Positions 43,323 through 52,333 are shown, counted from the first letter of the stretch. The stretch is 64,000 nucleotides of DNA from Pseudomonas frederiksbergensis (GCF_900105495.1 NZ_FNTF01000002.1:2641501-2705500), one strand, 5' to 3'. Notes: generated from the letters alone by a model not told the origin. Translations and numbers: made by a program.

Positions 43323-43451
43323 ATGAAAGAGAAAATCCAAAACTGGCTGCACGACCTGGGTGTTGCACTCGGTTTGATCGAACCACCTCTGCAACCTGTG
43401 CCTATTCGCACCGACGACGAACAACGCCGACGCCAGCAGCGCCGCCGGTAA
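43323..43451 (+). CDS. PA1414-family small protein
   Basis: 42 residues, starting at ATG 43323 after GAAGGGGG. The sequence MKEKIQNWLHDLGVALGLIE with PPLQPVPIRTDDEQRRRQ matches my memory of P. aeruginosa PA1414, a low-oxygen-induced gene whose 5' leader yields the small RNA SicX. The 140-bp leader here (43183-43322) may be equivalent, but no clear Anr box (TTGAT-N4-ATCAA) is present. The gene order PA1414 to gbuR is conserved across 43,323-50,206. Confidence 0.75.
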   Translation: MKEKIQNWLHDLGVALGLIEPPLQPVPIRTDDEQRRRQQRRR

Positions 43452-43464
43452 CTGTCGGCCTGGT

Positions 43465-43598
43465 TGTGGCGAGGGGATTTATCCCCGTCGGGCTGCGAAG
43501 CAGCCCCCAGACCATTCAACCGGGTTGAGTCTGGTTTCCCGCGTCAGTCGATTTGCGACTGCTTCTCAGCCGGACGGGGATAAATCCCCTCGCCACAG
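43465..43598. repeat. REP-type palindrome, TGGCGAGGGGATTTATCCCC class
   Basis: Outer arms TGTGGCGAGGGGATTTATCC and its complement at 43579-43598, with inner GTCGGGCTGCGAAGCAGCCC and an AACCGGGTT stem. A common Pseudomonas intergenic repeat. Confidence 0.82.
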
Positions 43599-43656
43599 GA
43601 CGGCGTGTCCACTGGTTAATACTGATTAGCAACTGGCGACTATTAGACACCCCGCA

Positions 43657-44382
43657 TCAGGCGTGCAAGCGCTGCCATTCGTCAATCATCGTGCGCAAAT
43701 GCTCCCCGGAAAAGCTTCCGAAGTGCCCGCCATGCACCGTGCGGATCGGCAACTCGCGCAAACGCCGCAGGCTGCGGGCGTAGTCGTCGAGGTTGGAATG
43801 GTAGGCGTCTTCGATCAGCGGCCCGTCGTAGATGATGTCGCCGCTGAACAGGGTCTCGGTCGCCGCTTCGTAAAGGCTGATCCCACCCGGTGAATGCCCT
43901 GGTGTGTGCAGCACTTGCAACACGCGGTTGCCCAGATCCAGCACGTCACCTTCTTCGATCAAACCGGTGGCCGGTGCAGCTTTGACCCGATACTCGGCGT
44001 AGCACAACGGGCAATCCGGGTGCGCCTCGAACATTTCATCGCCGACAAACGCCGCGCTCAAGGTGTTTTCACCGTTCGGTGACGCGAGGATCTGCGCTTC
44101 AGCCGGATGCACCAGTCGTTCGGGGAATTCGTGATGCCCGGCGATGTGGTCGAAATGGCAATGACTGGCCACGGCGACCAGCGGCCGTTCGGTGATCCAT
44201 GGCAGTTGCTCGCGCAGGCTGACCAGCCCGGAGCCGCTGTCGAGCAGCAGGTCCTTGTCGCGGCCCTGAATGTGCCAGAGGTTGCAGCGATAGAAGGGGC
44301 GGATGTAAGGCTCGTGAATCAATCGAATGTCGTCACTGAGCTGTTTCACCTCAAACCACTGATCGCGAGAAACAATCTTCAT
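43657..44382 (-). CDS. MBL-fold metallo-hydrolase
   Basis: 241 residues from ATG 44382. Zinc-binding HCHFDH is at 74-79 (the family's HxHxDH), with further ligands expected in HTPGHSPGG, SGDIIYDG and the final HGGHFG. The metallo-beta-lactamase fold covers the whole protein; substrate unknown. It is downstream of the symporter gene but separated by a terminator and starts from its own promoter. Confidence 0.88.
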   Translation of the reverse strand: MKIVSRDQWFEVKQLSDDIRLIHEPYIRPFYRCNLWHIQGRDKDLLLDSGSGLVSLREQLPWITERPLVAVASHCHFDHIAGHHEFPERLVHPAEAQILASPNGENTLSAAFVGDEMFEAHPDCPLCYAEYRVKAAPATGLIEEGDVLDLGNRVLQVLHTPGHSPGGISLYEAATETLFSGDIIYDGPLIEDAYHSNLDDYARSLRRLRELPIRTVHGGHFGSFSGEHLRTMIDEWQRLHA

Positions 44383-44401
44383 CAAAGGTTTTCTCCAGAC
44401 G

Positions 44402-44437
44402 AAAAAAACGGGTGTGGCAACCGACGCCACACCCGTC
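44402..44437 (-). terminator. Intrinsic terminator of the gbu operon (minus strand)
   Basis: Read on the minus strand: stem CGGGTGTGGC / GCCACACCCG, then TTTTTTT. It lies between the symporter stop and the MBL gene start. Confidence 0.85.
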
Positions 44438-44466
44438 GAAGAAAGCATCAAGTCGTTATGGAAAGC

Positions 44467-45846
44467 TTAGGCGGCGCTGGCCACCCCTGCCGGACGACGG
44501 GACAGCAAGCTGACCACCACGAAACTCACCAGGCCTACGCCGAGGCTGTAGTAGATCGGGGTGTTAGCGTCCATACCGTCCTTGAACATGAACACCAGCG
44601 CGGTGGCGAAGCCCAGCGCCATGCTGGTGATCGCACCGGCCGTCGTGGCGCGTTTCCAGTAAATGGCACCCATCAACGGGATCAGCATGCCGCCCACCAA
44701 CAGGTTGTAGGCCAGGGTCAGCGCGCTGATCACATCATTGACCACCAGAGCGATACCCAATACGGCGATGCCGGTCAGCAGGGTAAACAGGCGATTGACG
44801 CTTACGTTCGATTGTTTGCCGCCGCGCAGTTTCGGCAGCAGATCTTCGGTCAGGGTCGTGGATGCGGCGAGCAGGCCGGCGCTGGCGGTGGACATCATGG
44901 CCGCCAGTGCCGCAGCGATGACCAGCCCCCGGATGCCATCCGGCAAGGACACTTTAACGATGGCGGCAAAGGCATTGTTGACGTTGTCCAGATCCGGAAT
45001 GAGCACATGAGCAGCCATGCCGATCAGCGCACACACCAGGCCATAGACAATGCAGTAAATACCGGCCGATGTACCGGCGTACCTGGCGACTTTTTCGCTT
45101 CGTGCGGTGAACACCCGTTGCCAGATGTCTTGACCGATCAGGATGCCGAAGAAGTAGATCAGGAAGTACGTGATGATGGTGTCCCAGCCGATGCTGGTGA
45201 AGTTGAAGCTGGCGGCCGGCAATTGGGCAACCAGTTGATCCCAGCCACCGACACGGTACAGGCAGATCGGCAGCAACAGGAACATCAGACCCACGGTCTG
45301 GATCCCGAACTGGACGATGTCGGTCAGGGTCAGGGACCACATGCCACCGATGGTCGAGTAAATCACCACCACACCGCCGCCGAGCAGCACCGAGAGCCAG
45401 AATGGCAGACCGAAAAGCACTTGCAGCACGGTGCCGATCGCCAGGATCGAGGTCACACCGATCATCAGCGCATAGGCCAGCATGATGGTTGCGCTCGCGG
45501 TACGAGCCATCGGGTTGTAACGCTTTTCCAGCACCTGGGTGACGGTGAAAACCTTCAGTTTCAGCAGCGGTTTGGCGAGGAACAGGTTCAGCGCGACGAT
45601 CCCGCAACCCAGTGCGGCGCACAGCCAGAAACCGGAGATGCCATGAACGTAGCCCAGACGCACGGTGCCGACGGTGGATGCACCGCCCAGAACGGTCGCG
45701 GCCATGGTGCCCATGTAGAGACCAGGGCCGAGGTTGCGACCGGCGACCAAATAGTCTTCGTGGGTCTTGGCCTTGCGCATGCCGTAGTAGCCGAGTATCA
45801 GCATCGCGGCGGCGTAGATGAGTACGACGAATAAATCCAAAGCCAT
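44467..45846 (-). CDS. Sodium:solute symporter (SSS family)
   Basis: 459 residues from ATG 45846, about thirteen membrane segments. Typical SSS features are the DYLVAGRNLGPGLYMGTMAA start and TILGGASTVG-like ATVLGGASTVGTVRLGY. The GLVIAAALAAMMSTASAGLL sodium-site helix lies in the second half. By position it equals PA1418 in the gbu cluster, so uptake of 4-guanidinobutyrate or a related compound is a reasonable inference. Last gene of the operon. Confidence 0.9.
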   Translation of the reverse strand: MALDLFVVLIYAAAMLILGYYGMRKAKTHEDYLVAGRNLGPGLYMGTMAATVLGGASTVGTVRLGYVHGISGFWLCAALGCGIVALNLFLAKPLLKLKVFTVTQVLEKRYNPMARTASATIMLAYALMIGVTSILAIGTVLQVLFGLPFWLSVLLGGGVVVIYSTIGGMWSLTLTDIVQFGIQTVGLMFLLLPICLYRVGGWDQLVAQLPAASFNFTSIGWDTIITYFLIYFFGILIGQDIWQRVFTARSEKVARYAGTSAGIYCIVYGLVCALIGMAAHVLIPDLDNVNNAFAAIVKVSLPDGIRGLVIAAALAAMMSTASAGLLAASTTLTEDLLPKLRGGKQSNVSVNRLFTLLTGIAVLGIALVVNDVISALTLAYNLLVGGMLIPLMGAIYWKRATTAGAITSMALGFATALVFMFKDGMDANTPIYYSLGVGLVSFVVVSLLSRRPAGVASAA

Positions 45847-45904
45847 GATGGCGTGTCTCCGATTGTCTTTTTTATGGTGAAACAAAGATGGTTCTGTGGA
45901 CCGG

Positions 45905-46006
45905 CCCCTGTGGGAGCGAGCCTGCTCGCGATAGCGATTTATCAGTCACATCAATGTCGGATGTGCCGCAGTCATCGCCGGCAAGCCGGTCTCGCTCCCA
46001 CAGGGG
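45905..46006. repeat. REP doublet inside the gbu operon
   Basis: Facing units CCTGTGGGAGCGAGCCTGCT and CCGGTCTCGCTCCCACAGGG between the permease and symporter genes; the right unit carries a GCCGGC variant. Confidence 0.87.
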
Positions 46007-46013
46007 GGCGGTG

Positions 46014-47525
46014 TCAGGCGGGCTGACGTAGTTCAGGTTTTGCCATGGTGCTTGCACCCTTGCTGCGTGGATCGTTTGGGCCAAACACCGCGGCCGATTC
46101 CGGGAACAGGCTCAGCAGCGTCAGGTACACCAGCGATGCCAGGCCAAGGGTGACCGGCAGGCTGATGTCGATGCCGCCGGCCAGTTCACCGAGCGGACCC
46201 ACGAACTGCCCAGGCAAGTTGACAAAGCACAAGCCCACCGCAGCACTCGGGATCCAGGCACCCAGCCCACGCCAGTTCCAGCCGTGGGTGAACCAGTAGC
46301 GACCACCTTTCTCGCCGCGGGTGAACACTTGCAGGTCATCCGGGCAGTAGAAGCCGCGACGCACCAGCAGACCGATGATCATGATCACCATCCACGGGGT
46401 GGTGCAGGTGATGATCAGCACGGCGAAGGTCGACACGCTCTGCACCAGGTTCGCCGCAAAGCGTCCGATGAAGATGAAGGCAATCGACATCACACCGATC
46501 AGCAGCGTGGCCTTGACTCGTGACAGCACACGAGGGAAGACGCTGGACATGTCTAGCCCGGTGCCATAGAGCGAGGTGGTGCCGGTGGACATGCCGCCGA
46601 TCACCGCGATCAGGCACACCGGCAGGAAGAACCAGCTCGGTGAAACCGCCAGCAGGCCGCCGACGTAGTTGTTGGCGGCGATGTAGTCCGGCGCCTTGAT
46701 CGCTACGATGGTGGCGGTGGCTAGGCCGAACAGGAACGGGATGAAGGTGGCGATCTGCGAGATCACCACGGCAGCCATGATCCGGCGCTTGGAGGTGTCA
46801 CGCGGGATGTAGCGCGACCAGTCACCGAGGAACGCACCGAAGGAAATCGGGTTGCTCATCGCCACCAGCGCCGCGCCGATGAAGGCGGCCCAGAAACCCG
46901 GTTGGCCCATGCTGACGGAGCCGGCGTAATTCACATCGAACGGCCCGGCGAAGGCGAAGATGCCCAGCAGAAACAACAGGCTGGCGCTCCACACGGCGAT
47001 CTTGTTGACCCACAGCAGGAAGCGGAAACCGTAGATGCACACGGTCAGCACCAGGATTGCGAACAGACCGTAGGCCAGGCCCAGGGTCAGGTCGGTTTCC
47101 GGCAGGCCGATCAAGCGTTTGGCGCCACCGATCAACGCGTCGCCCGAACTCCACACCGAGAGCGAGAAGAAGGCGATGGCGGTCAACAACGACAGAAACG
47201 AACCGATGATCCGCCCGTGCACGCCGAAGTGTGCACCGGAAGACACGGCATTGTTGGTGCCATTGATCGGGCCGAACAGGCCCATTGGCGCGAGGATCAG
47301 CGAACCCAGCAACACGCCCAGCACAATCGCCCAGACGCCCGCCTGGAAAGACAGGCCGAACAGGACCGGGAAACTGCCGAGCACGGCGGTGGCAAAGGTG
47401 TTGGAACCACCGAAGATCATCCGGAACAAATCCGTCGGGCCTGCGGTGCGCTCACTGTCCGGGATCTGTTCGACCCCGTGGGTTTCGATTTGCGTAAGGC
47501 TTTGGTCTTTGTTGTTGTTATTCAT
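46014..47525 (-). CDS. NCS1-family permease (cytosine/purine/allantoin type)
   Basis: 503 residues, twelve membrane segments. NCS1 hallmarks include GGSNTFATAVLGSFPVLFG, GPINGTNNAVSSGAHFGV and NPISFGAFLGDWSRYIPRD. The closing region has the TTPWMVIMIIGLLVRRG helix. By position it corresponds to PA1419. It probably imports a nitrogen compound linked to guanidinobutyrate breakdown; the cargo is not proven. Confidence 0.9.
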   Translation of the reverse strand: MNNNNKDQSLTQIETHGVEQIPDSERTAGPTDLFRMIFGGSNTFATAVLGSFPVLFGLSFQAGVWAIVLGVLLGSLILAPMGLFGPINGTNNAVSSGAHFGVHGRIIGSFLSLLTAIAFFSLSVWSSGDALIGGAKRLIGLPETDLTLGLAYGLFAILVLTVCIYGFRFLLWVNKIAVWSASLLFLLGIFAFAGPFDVNYAGSVSMGQPGFWAAFIGAALVAMSNPISFGAFLGDWSRYIPRDTSKRRIMAAVVISQIATFIPFLFGLATATIVAIKAPDYIAANNYVGGLLAVSPSWFFLPVCLIAVIGGMSTGTTSLYGTGLDMSSVFPRVLSRVKATLLIGVMSIAFIFIGRFAANLVQSVSTFAVLIITCTTPWMVIMIIGLLVRRGFYCPDDLQVFTRGEKGGRYWFTHGWNWRGLGAWIPSAAVGLCFVNLPGQFVGPLGELAGGIDISLPVTLGLASLVYLTLLSLFPESAAVFGPNDPRSKGASTMAKPELRQPA

Positions 47526-47579
47526 GATCAGCTCCGATCATAAAGGCGCGCTCATCGTGTGTGAGCGTCACCTGTTTGG

Positions 47580-47987
47580 CTAAGGGGGTGGCAGCCCTTC
47601 CGGCATCGCGGACAAATGTTCGTGGCAGGCCAGCCATAGGCCTTGTTGTTGTCGGCGAAACACAATGGTCTCGCGCTCCTGGCTGAAGTGTTGCTCCCCT
47701 TGCATGCGCAGCTCGGTGGCCACGTCATGGATGAAAATCGCCACGTCACCCTGCAGGCTGATGAAGGCGTTGCTTGAAGTACACGAAAGCACTTCGAAGC
47801 CATCCTCCGAGCGCCAGGTGTCCCACAACGCCTGATAGGCGTCGCGCGACAGCAGGGGCTGCTCGAGGGTGTAGAACACGAAGCTGGCGTCGGTGCTGAA
47901 GGCGCCGAAGTAAGCTTCGCGATCGTTACGGGCAAAGGCGGCTACCAGATTGGCAGCGGCCTGAAGAACCTGATCACGTTCGTTCAC
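47580..47987 (-). CDS. NTF2/SnoaL-like protein
   Basis: 135 residues. GTG 47987 (reading MNERDQVLQAAANLV) has GAGG seven bases upstream and is preferred to TTG 47993. The NTF2-like fold is shown by VAAFARNDREAYFGAFSTDA, FEVLSCTSSNAFISL and a final GLWLACHEHLS. It equals PA1420 by position. Such proteins bind small ligands or act as small enzymes; the role in the cluster is unknown. Confidence 0.83.
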   Translation of the reverse strand: MNERDQVLQAAANLVAAFARNDREAYFGAFSTDASFVFYTLEQPLLSRDAYQALWDTWRSEDGFEVLSCTSSNAFISLQGDVAIFIHDVATELRMQGEQHFSQERETIVFRRQQQGLWLACHEHLSAMPEGLPPP

Positions 47988-47996
47988 GACCAATCC

Positions 47997-48947
47997 TCAG
48001 CGGTGGACTACGCCAGGCAGTACGCAGAGCATTTCGTACAGCAGGTTGGCGGCCAGCAGCGAGGTGTTGCCGGTGGTGTCGTAAGCGGGCGAGACTTCTA
48101 CCAGATCGCAGCCGACCAGGTCGAGGCCTTGGCAGCCGCGAACGATTTCAATTGCCTGAATGGTCGTCAGACCACCGATTTCCGGGGTGCCGGTACCTGG
48201 CGCCCAGGCGGGATCGATGCCATCGATGTCGAAACTCAGGTACACCGGACCGCCGCCGACTTTCTCGCGAACTTCGGCCATCAGCGGGGCCAGGGATTTG
48301 TGCCAGCACTCTTCGGCCTGAACCACACGGAAGCCCTGGTTGCGGCTCCAGTTGAAGTCATCAGCGGTGTAACCCTGAGCGCGCAAGCCAATCTGCACCA
48401 CGCGGTCCGGATCCAGAAGGCCTTCTTCGACAGCGCGACGGAAGGTGGTGCCATGGGCGATTTTCTCGCCGAACATGTGATCGTTCACATCCGCGTGAGC
48501 GTCGATGTGCACCAGGCCGACCTTGCCGTGCTTCTTATGGATCGCACGCAGGATGGGCAGGGTGATGGTGTGGTCGCCGCCGAGGGTCAGGGGGATCACA
48601 TTGTGTTCGAGAATTTTGTGGTAGGACTCTTCGATGATCCGTACCGCGTCCAGCAGGTTGAACGTGTTGATCGCTACGTCACCGATGTCGGCAACCGACA
48701 GCGAGTCGAACGGTGCAGCGCCGGTGGCCATGTTGTACGGGCGAATCATCACCGATTCGGCGCGGATTTCGCGAGGCCCGAAACGGGTGCCTGGGCGCAG
48801 GGAAGTGCCGATGTCCAGCGGGACGCCAACGAAGGCAGCATCCAGACCGGCAGCGGTTGGCACATGGGGGAGTCGCATCATGGTGGCGATGCCGCCGAAG
48901 CGCGGCATTTCATTGCCGCCCAGTGGTTGGTGAAGAATCTTGTCCAC
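47997..48947 (-). CDS. gbuA: Guanidinobutyrase (ureohydrolase family)
   Basis: 316 residues, GTG start. It hydrolyses 4-guanidinobutyrate to 4-aminobutyrate and urea. The binuclear manganese ligands of the arginase/agmatinase fold are complete: GGDHTI (H126), DAHADV (D149, H151, D153) and SFDIDGIDPAW (D240, D242). Length and context (divergent LysR gene, two permeases) match P. aeruginosa gbuA (PA1421) rather than speB or guanidinopropionase gpuA, though sequence alone cannot fully separate these. First gene of the minus-strand operon. Confidence 0.88.
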   Translation of the reverse strand: MDKILHQPLGGNEMPRFGGIATMMRLPHVPTAAGLDAAFVGVPLDIGTSLRPGTRFGPREIRAESVMIRPYNMATGAAPFDSLSVADIGDVAINTFNLLDAVRIIEESYHKILEHNVIPLTLGGDHTITLPILRAIHKKHGKVGLVHIDAHADVNDHMFGEKIAHGTTFRRAVEEGLLDPDRVVQIGLRAQGYTADDFNWSRNQGFRVVQAEECWHKSLAPLMAEVREKVGGGPVYLSFDIDGIDPAWAPGTGTPEIGGLTTIQAIEIVRGCQGLDLVGCDLVEVSPAYDTTGNTSLLAANLLYEMLCVLPGVVHR

Positions 48948-49069
48948 GGGTAAGGCCTCATCGTCGTTGTTTTATTTATGTCGGTTGCACTGGTCGGGGA
49001 GACGCAGGCACCGCTGTGGGGCGATTCTGCGAAATGTAGTGGCCGGGAAGAATCGCTACGGGCAAATAC

Positions 49070-49093
49070 TTAGTTCAGATTTTTCTAAACTAA
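49070..49093. promoter_or_regulatory. Putative GbuR operator (24-bp dyad)
   Basis: An almost perfect dyad with outer arms TTAGTT and AACTAA and inner AGA/TCT, 22 of 24 positions symmetric. It contains LysR-type T-N11-A spacing and lies 123 bases upstream of gbuA in the gbuA-gbuR intergenic region. Confidence 0.6.
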
Positions 49094-49126
49094 TGGCCGC
49101 GGCGGCGATAGACTCGCAGTGCCCAT

Positions 49127-49273
49127 GTAGCAGCTGACGAGCACCGCGAGGCTGCGTTCGGCTGCGAAGCCGTCGTAAAACCTGAGCGCGAGGTTTTCCA
49201 GAAATACCGCATCGCTCGAATTCACGACGACTTCGTCGCCGAACGCAGCCTCGCGGTGCTCGTCAGCTGCTAC
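49127..49273. repeat. Long REP-type inverted repeat upstream of gbuR
   Basis: Two perfect 36-base arms (GTAGCAGCTGACGAGCACCG… at 49127-49162, complement at 49238-49273) around an inner GAGGTTTTCC-containing spacer. It could form a very stable hairpin in the gbuR leader. Confidence 0.85.
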
Positions 49274-49312
49274 GGGGTTCAATGTTGACCGTGTTTTTGC
49301 TGGAGTGCCCCC

Positions 49313-50206
49313 ATGGCCAACGCATTACCCGACCTGAAACTGTTGCGCATCTTCGTCAGCGTGGTTCGCCATCAGGGGTTTGCCAACGCCCAGCAAGAAC
49401 TCAACCTTTCGACCTCGGCCATCAGCACTTACATGAGCCAGCTCGAAGCTGCCCTCGGCCTGGTGCTCTGTCATCGCGGCCGCGGTGGTTTCAGCCTGAC
49501 CAGCAAAGGTGAACTGTTCCACCAGGAGACCCTGCGCCTGCTCGGCGAACTCGAAGGCTTCGAGCAATACGCCGCCGCCCTCAAGGGCGAACTGCGCGGC
49601 ACCTTGAACCTCGGCGTCATCGACTCCACCGTCAGCGACAAGGCCTTGCCCTTCGCCGAAGCCATCGGCGCCTACAGCCAGGAACACCCGGCCGTGCATT
49701 TGCATTTGTCGGTCATGAGCCCTTACGAACTGCAACTCGGCGTGCAGGACAACCGCCTCGACCTGGCCATCGGCGCGTTCTCCACGCGCATGAGCGGTCT
49801 GGTCTACATGCCGCTCTACCGCGAACATCACTGGTTGTATTGCAGCAGCCGTCATCCGCTGTTCACCGAACGGCGCATCCCCGAGCAAGTCATTACGCAG
49901 CAACGCATGGTTGGCCGCGGCTACTGGAGCCAGGCAGAACTGGCACGTCACGGCTTCAAGCACAGCGCGGCGACGGTGGAAAGCATGGAGGCGCAGCTGA
50001 TCCTGGTGCTGTCGGGTGCCTACATCGGTTACTTGCCGGAGCACTACGCGCAGGCTTGGGCGGACAAGGGTGATTTACGGGTGCTGTTGCCGGCGACCTT
50101 CGGCTATCAGGCGCCGTTCTCGATGATCGTGCGTCGTGGCCGCAGCCGCGAGCCGTTGATCCAGACCTTTCGCGATTTGCTCAAAGCACAACTGAATCAG
50201 GCTTGA
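49313..50206 (+). CDS. gbuR: LysR-family regulator GbuR
   Basis: 297 residues from ATG 49313, with GGAG at 49302. The winged helix is at residues ~1-62 (LLRIFVSVVRHQGFANAQQE, LSTSAISTYMSQLEAALGLV), followed by RGRGGFSLTSKGELFHQETL and a periplasmic-binding-like effector domain. In P. aeruginosa GbuR activates gbuA in response to 4-guanidinobutyrate. The divergent layout and the dyad at 49070 fit this. The gene ends just before the DTW gene. Confidence 0.87.
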   Translation: MANALPDLKLLRIFVSVVRHQGFANAQQELNLSTSAISTYMSQLEAALGLVLCHRGRGGFSLTSKGELFHQETLRLLGELEGFEQYAAALKGELRGTLNLGVIDSTVSDKALPFAEAIGAYSQEHPAVHLHLSVMSPYELQLGVQDNRLDLAIGAFSTRMSGLVYMPLYREHHWLYCSSRHPLFTERRIPEQVITQQRMVGRGYWSQAELARHGFKHSAATVESMEAQLILVLSGAYIGYLPEHYAQAWADKGDLRVLLPATFGYQAPFSMIVRRGRSREPLIQTFRDLLKAQLNQA

Positions 50207-50211
50207 GAATA

Positions 50212-50817
50212 ATGTCCAGAATCCAATGTCCGCGCTGCCTGCGTCCGCACACTCACTGTTTGTGCCCACTGATTCCGAGCCTCGACAGCCGCACCCGAGT
50301 GCTGTTGTTGCAGCACCCGAGCGAAGTGAATCATGCGCTGAACACGGCGCGATTGGCGGCATTGGGGTTGAAGAATGCCGAGTTGATCGTGGGCGAGGTG
50401 TTCGAGGATTTGCCGGCGCTGTTGAATCAACCGGGTTATCAGGCGCGGCTGCTGTTTCCTGCCGATGATGCGCAGCCGTTGCAGGCTTACACGGCAAATG
50501 ATCAGCCGTTATTACTGGTCGTCCCCGACGGCACCTGGCGCAAGGCGCGCAAGATGCTGCACCTCAATCCGCTGCTGGCGGCGCTGCCGAGGGTGACGTT
50601 GGCGCAGGGCGCGGCGTCGAGATATCGATTGCGCAAGGCACCGGGACCGGGGGCGTTGTCGACGGTGGAGGCGATTGTTCAGGCGTTGCAGACCCTTGAA
50701 GCACCGACTTCTTTTGAACCGTTGTTAAAACCGTTCGATGCGTTGATCGAGGGGCAGATCGCAGCGATGGGGGAGGAGACCTTTCGACGCAATCATGGGC
50801 CGAAAGAGTCGTTGTGA
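50212..50817 (+). CDS. DTW-domain tRNA-uridine aminocarboxypropyltransferase
   Basis: 201 residues from ATG 50212, six bases after the gbuR stop. A zinc-type CPRCLRPHTHCLC cluster opens the protein. The LLQHPSEVNHALNTARL segment, the VVPDGTWRKARKML (DTW-equivalent) motif and GPGALSTVEAIVQAL complete the TapT/YfiP signature. It transfers the aminocarboxypropyl group of S-adenosylmethionine to tRNA uridine (acp3U). Likely read through from gbuR. Confidence 0.9.
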   Translation: MSRIQCPRCLRPHTHCLCPLIPSLDSRTRVLLLQHPSEVNHALNTARLAALGLKNAELIVGEVFEDLPALLNQPGYQARLLFPADDAQPLQAYTANDQPLLLVVPDGTWRKARKMLHLNPLLAALPRVTLAQGAASRYRLRKAPGPGALSTVEAIVQALQTLEAPTSFEPLLKPFDALIEGQIAAMGEETFRRNHGPKESL

Positions 50818-50827
50818 TTGAGGGCCT

Positions 50828-50915
50828 CATCGCGAGCAGGCTCACTCCCACAGTTGACCGAGTTCTTCCAGAAAAAATGCGATCCACTTTGGGAGCGAGC
50901 TTGCTCGCGATAGCG
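50828..50915. repeat. REP pair
   Basis: Inverted units ATCGCGAGCAGGCTCACTCC and TTTGGGAGCGAGCTTGCTCG between convergent genes, spacer ~50 bp. Confidence 0.83.
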
Positions 50916-50947
50916 GTAGAACAATCACAGAAAATCCCGGCCAGAGA

Positions 50948-52324
50948 CTACCGTTCGCGCATTGCCTCGGTCCGGGCTTTAAGCACTGGTTTGAGCAAGT
51001 AATCCAGCACGCTTTTCTCCCCGGTGATGATGTCCACCGTCGCCACCATCCCGGGAATGATCAGCAACGGTTTCACATCCCCGCCCAAGTGATTCTTATC
51101 CGTCCTCACCTGAATCAGGTAGAAGCTGTTGCCCTTGTCATCGGTAATCGTGTCCGCGCCAATCAACTCCAGTTTCGCGGTCAATCCTCCATAAATCGTG
51201 TAGTCATAAGCACTGAACTTGACCATGGCTTTTTGGCCCGGGTGCAGAAACGCCACGTCCTGCGGCCGGACCTTGGCTTCGATCAGCAAGTTGTCTTCAA
51301 TGGGCACGATTTCCACCATGTCGCTGCCCGGCTGGACCACGCCGCCGATGGTGTTGACCTTCAGTACTTTGATAATCCCGTGCACCGGCGACACCACCGT
51401 GGTGCGGGTCACGCGGTCGTCGATAGCAATGCTCGATGCGGTGATTTTCGACAGGTCGGTGCGCTTTTCATTCAGTTCTTTCGCCGCGTCGGAGCGGAAG
51501 GATTGTTCGGACTCGTCAATCTTGCTTTTGATCTCATTGATCGCCGATTCAGCGCGGGGAATCGCCAGGGTCGTGGCGTTCAATGAACCGCGAATCTCCA
51601 CCGCGCTGCGTTTGAGTCGCAGGATTTCCACCGGCGAAACCGCCCCGCTGCCCACCAGCGGCGCGGACATGTTCATTTCTTGCTGCAATAGCGCCAGGCT
51701 TGAACTGTATTGGCCCTGTTTCGAGCGGAACTCGGCAAGTTCCTGGGCTTTTTGCCGAAGTTGCTCACTCAGGGTGCGCTGTTCGCTGGCCAGTCGACGT
51801 TGCCGTTGTTCGTACAGCGAGCGTTCGTCCTCGGCCACTTGCGGTGCCTTGGCGATCACTTCGGGGGACAGCTTGAACGGCCGGCCTTCCGCTTCGGCCG
51901 ACAGCCTTTCGACTTGAGCGGTCAGCGCATAACGGTCGGCCTCGCTTTCGCCCTTGTTCGACAGGAATCGAGTGTCATCGAGGCGCAGCAGGGTGTCGCC
52001 CTTGTTCACCATTTGCCCTTCACGAACGAAGATTTCAGTGACGATGCCGCCCTCCAGGTTCTGGATCACTTGAACCTTGCTCGACGGAATCGCCTTGCCT
52101 TCGCCCATGGTCACTTCCTGCAGCACCGCGAACCTGGCCCAGACCACCGCCGTGATAATCAGCGCAGCGGCCAGCCACACGGTGATCCGCGACCAGCGTG
52201 GTGAATCCTGCAATGAGGCGCCCGCGGTTTCCGGCATGAATTCGCTTTCGGCGCTTTTGCTGAAACTGCCGAAGTAGCCGCGCGGTTTCGAATTGGACGA
52301 GGTGTCGGACGATGAACGCGCCAT
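50948..52324 (-). CDS. Type I secretion membrane-fusion protein (HlyD/LapC type)
   Basis: 458 residues. A cytoplasmic tail is followed by one membrane segment (ITVWLAAALIITAVVWARFA, about 46-65). A split lipoyl domain comes next (NLEGGIVTEIFVREGQMVNK and RTTVVSPVHGIIKVLKVN), then long coiled-coil helices (~130-300) and the HlyD-type C-terminal beta domain. It links the inner-membrane ABC transporter to the TolC-like outer protein. Last gene of a three-gene operon opposite the giant adhesin. Confidence 0.92.
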   Translation of the reverse strand: MARSSSDTSSNSKPRGYFGSFSKSAESEFMPETAGASLQDSPRWSRITVWLAAALIITAVVWARFAVLQEVTMGEGKAIPSSKVQVIQNLEGGIVTEIFVREGQMVNKGDTLLRLDDTRFLSNKGESEADRYALTAQVERLSAEAEGRPFKLSPEVIAKAPQVAEDERSLYEQRQRRLASEQRTLSEQLRQKAQELAEFRSKQGQYSSSLALLQQEMNMSAPLVGSGAVSPVEILRLKRSAVEIRGSLNATTLAIPRAESAINEIKSKIDESEQSFRSDAAKELNEKRTDLSKITASSIAIDDRVTRTTVVSPVHGIIKVLKVNTIGGVVQPGSDMVEIVPIEDNLLIEAKVRPQDVAFLHPGQKAMVKFSAYDYTIYGGLTAKLELIGADTITDDKGNSFYLIQVRTDKNHLGGDVKPLLIIPGMVATVDIITGEKSVLDYLLKPVLKARTEAMRER

Positions 52325-52333
52325 GGCCAGCTC

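Noticed and set aside
43465..43598. CRISPR-like alternation of short palindromes
   Set aside because: Only one inverted pair with inner stems and no regular spacers; it is a known style of Pseudomonas intergenic palindrome.
44107..45834. 575-codon plus-strand frame
   Set aside because: Antisense shadow of the MBL and sodium:solute symporter genes; rich in His/Gln/Gly with no domain.
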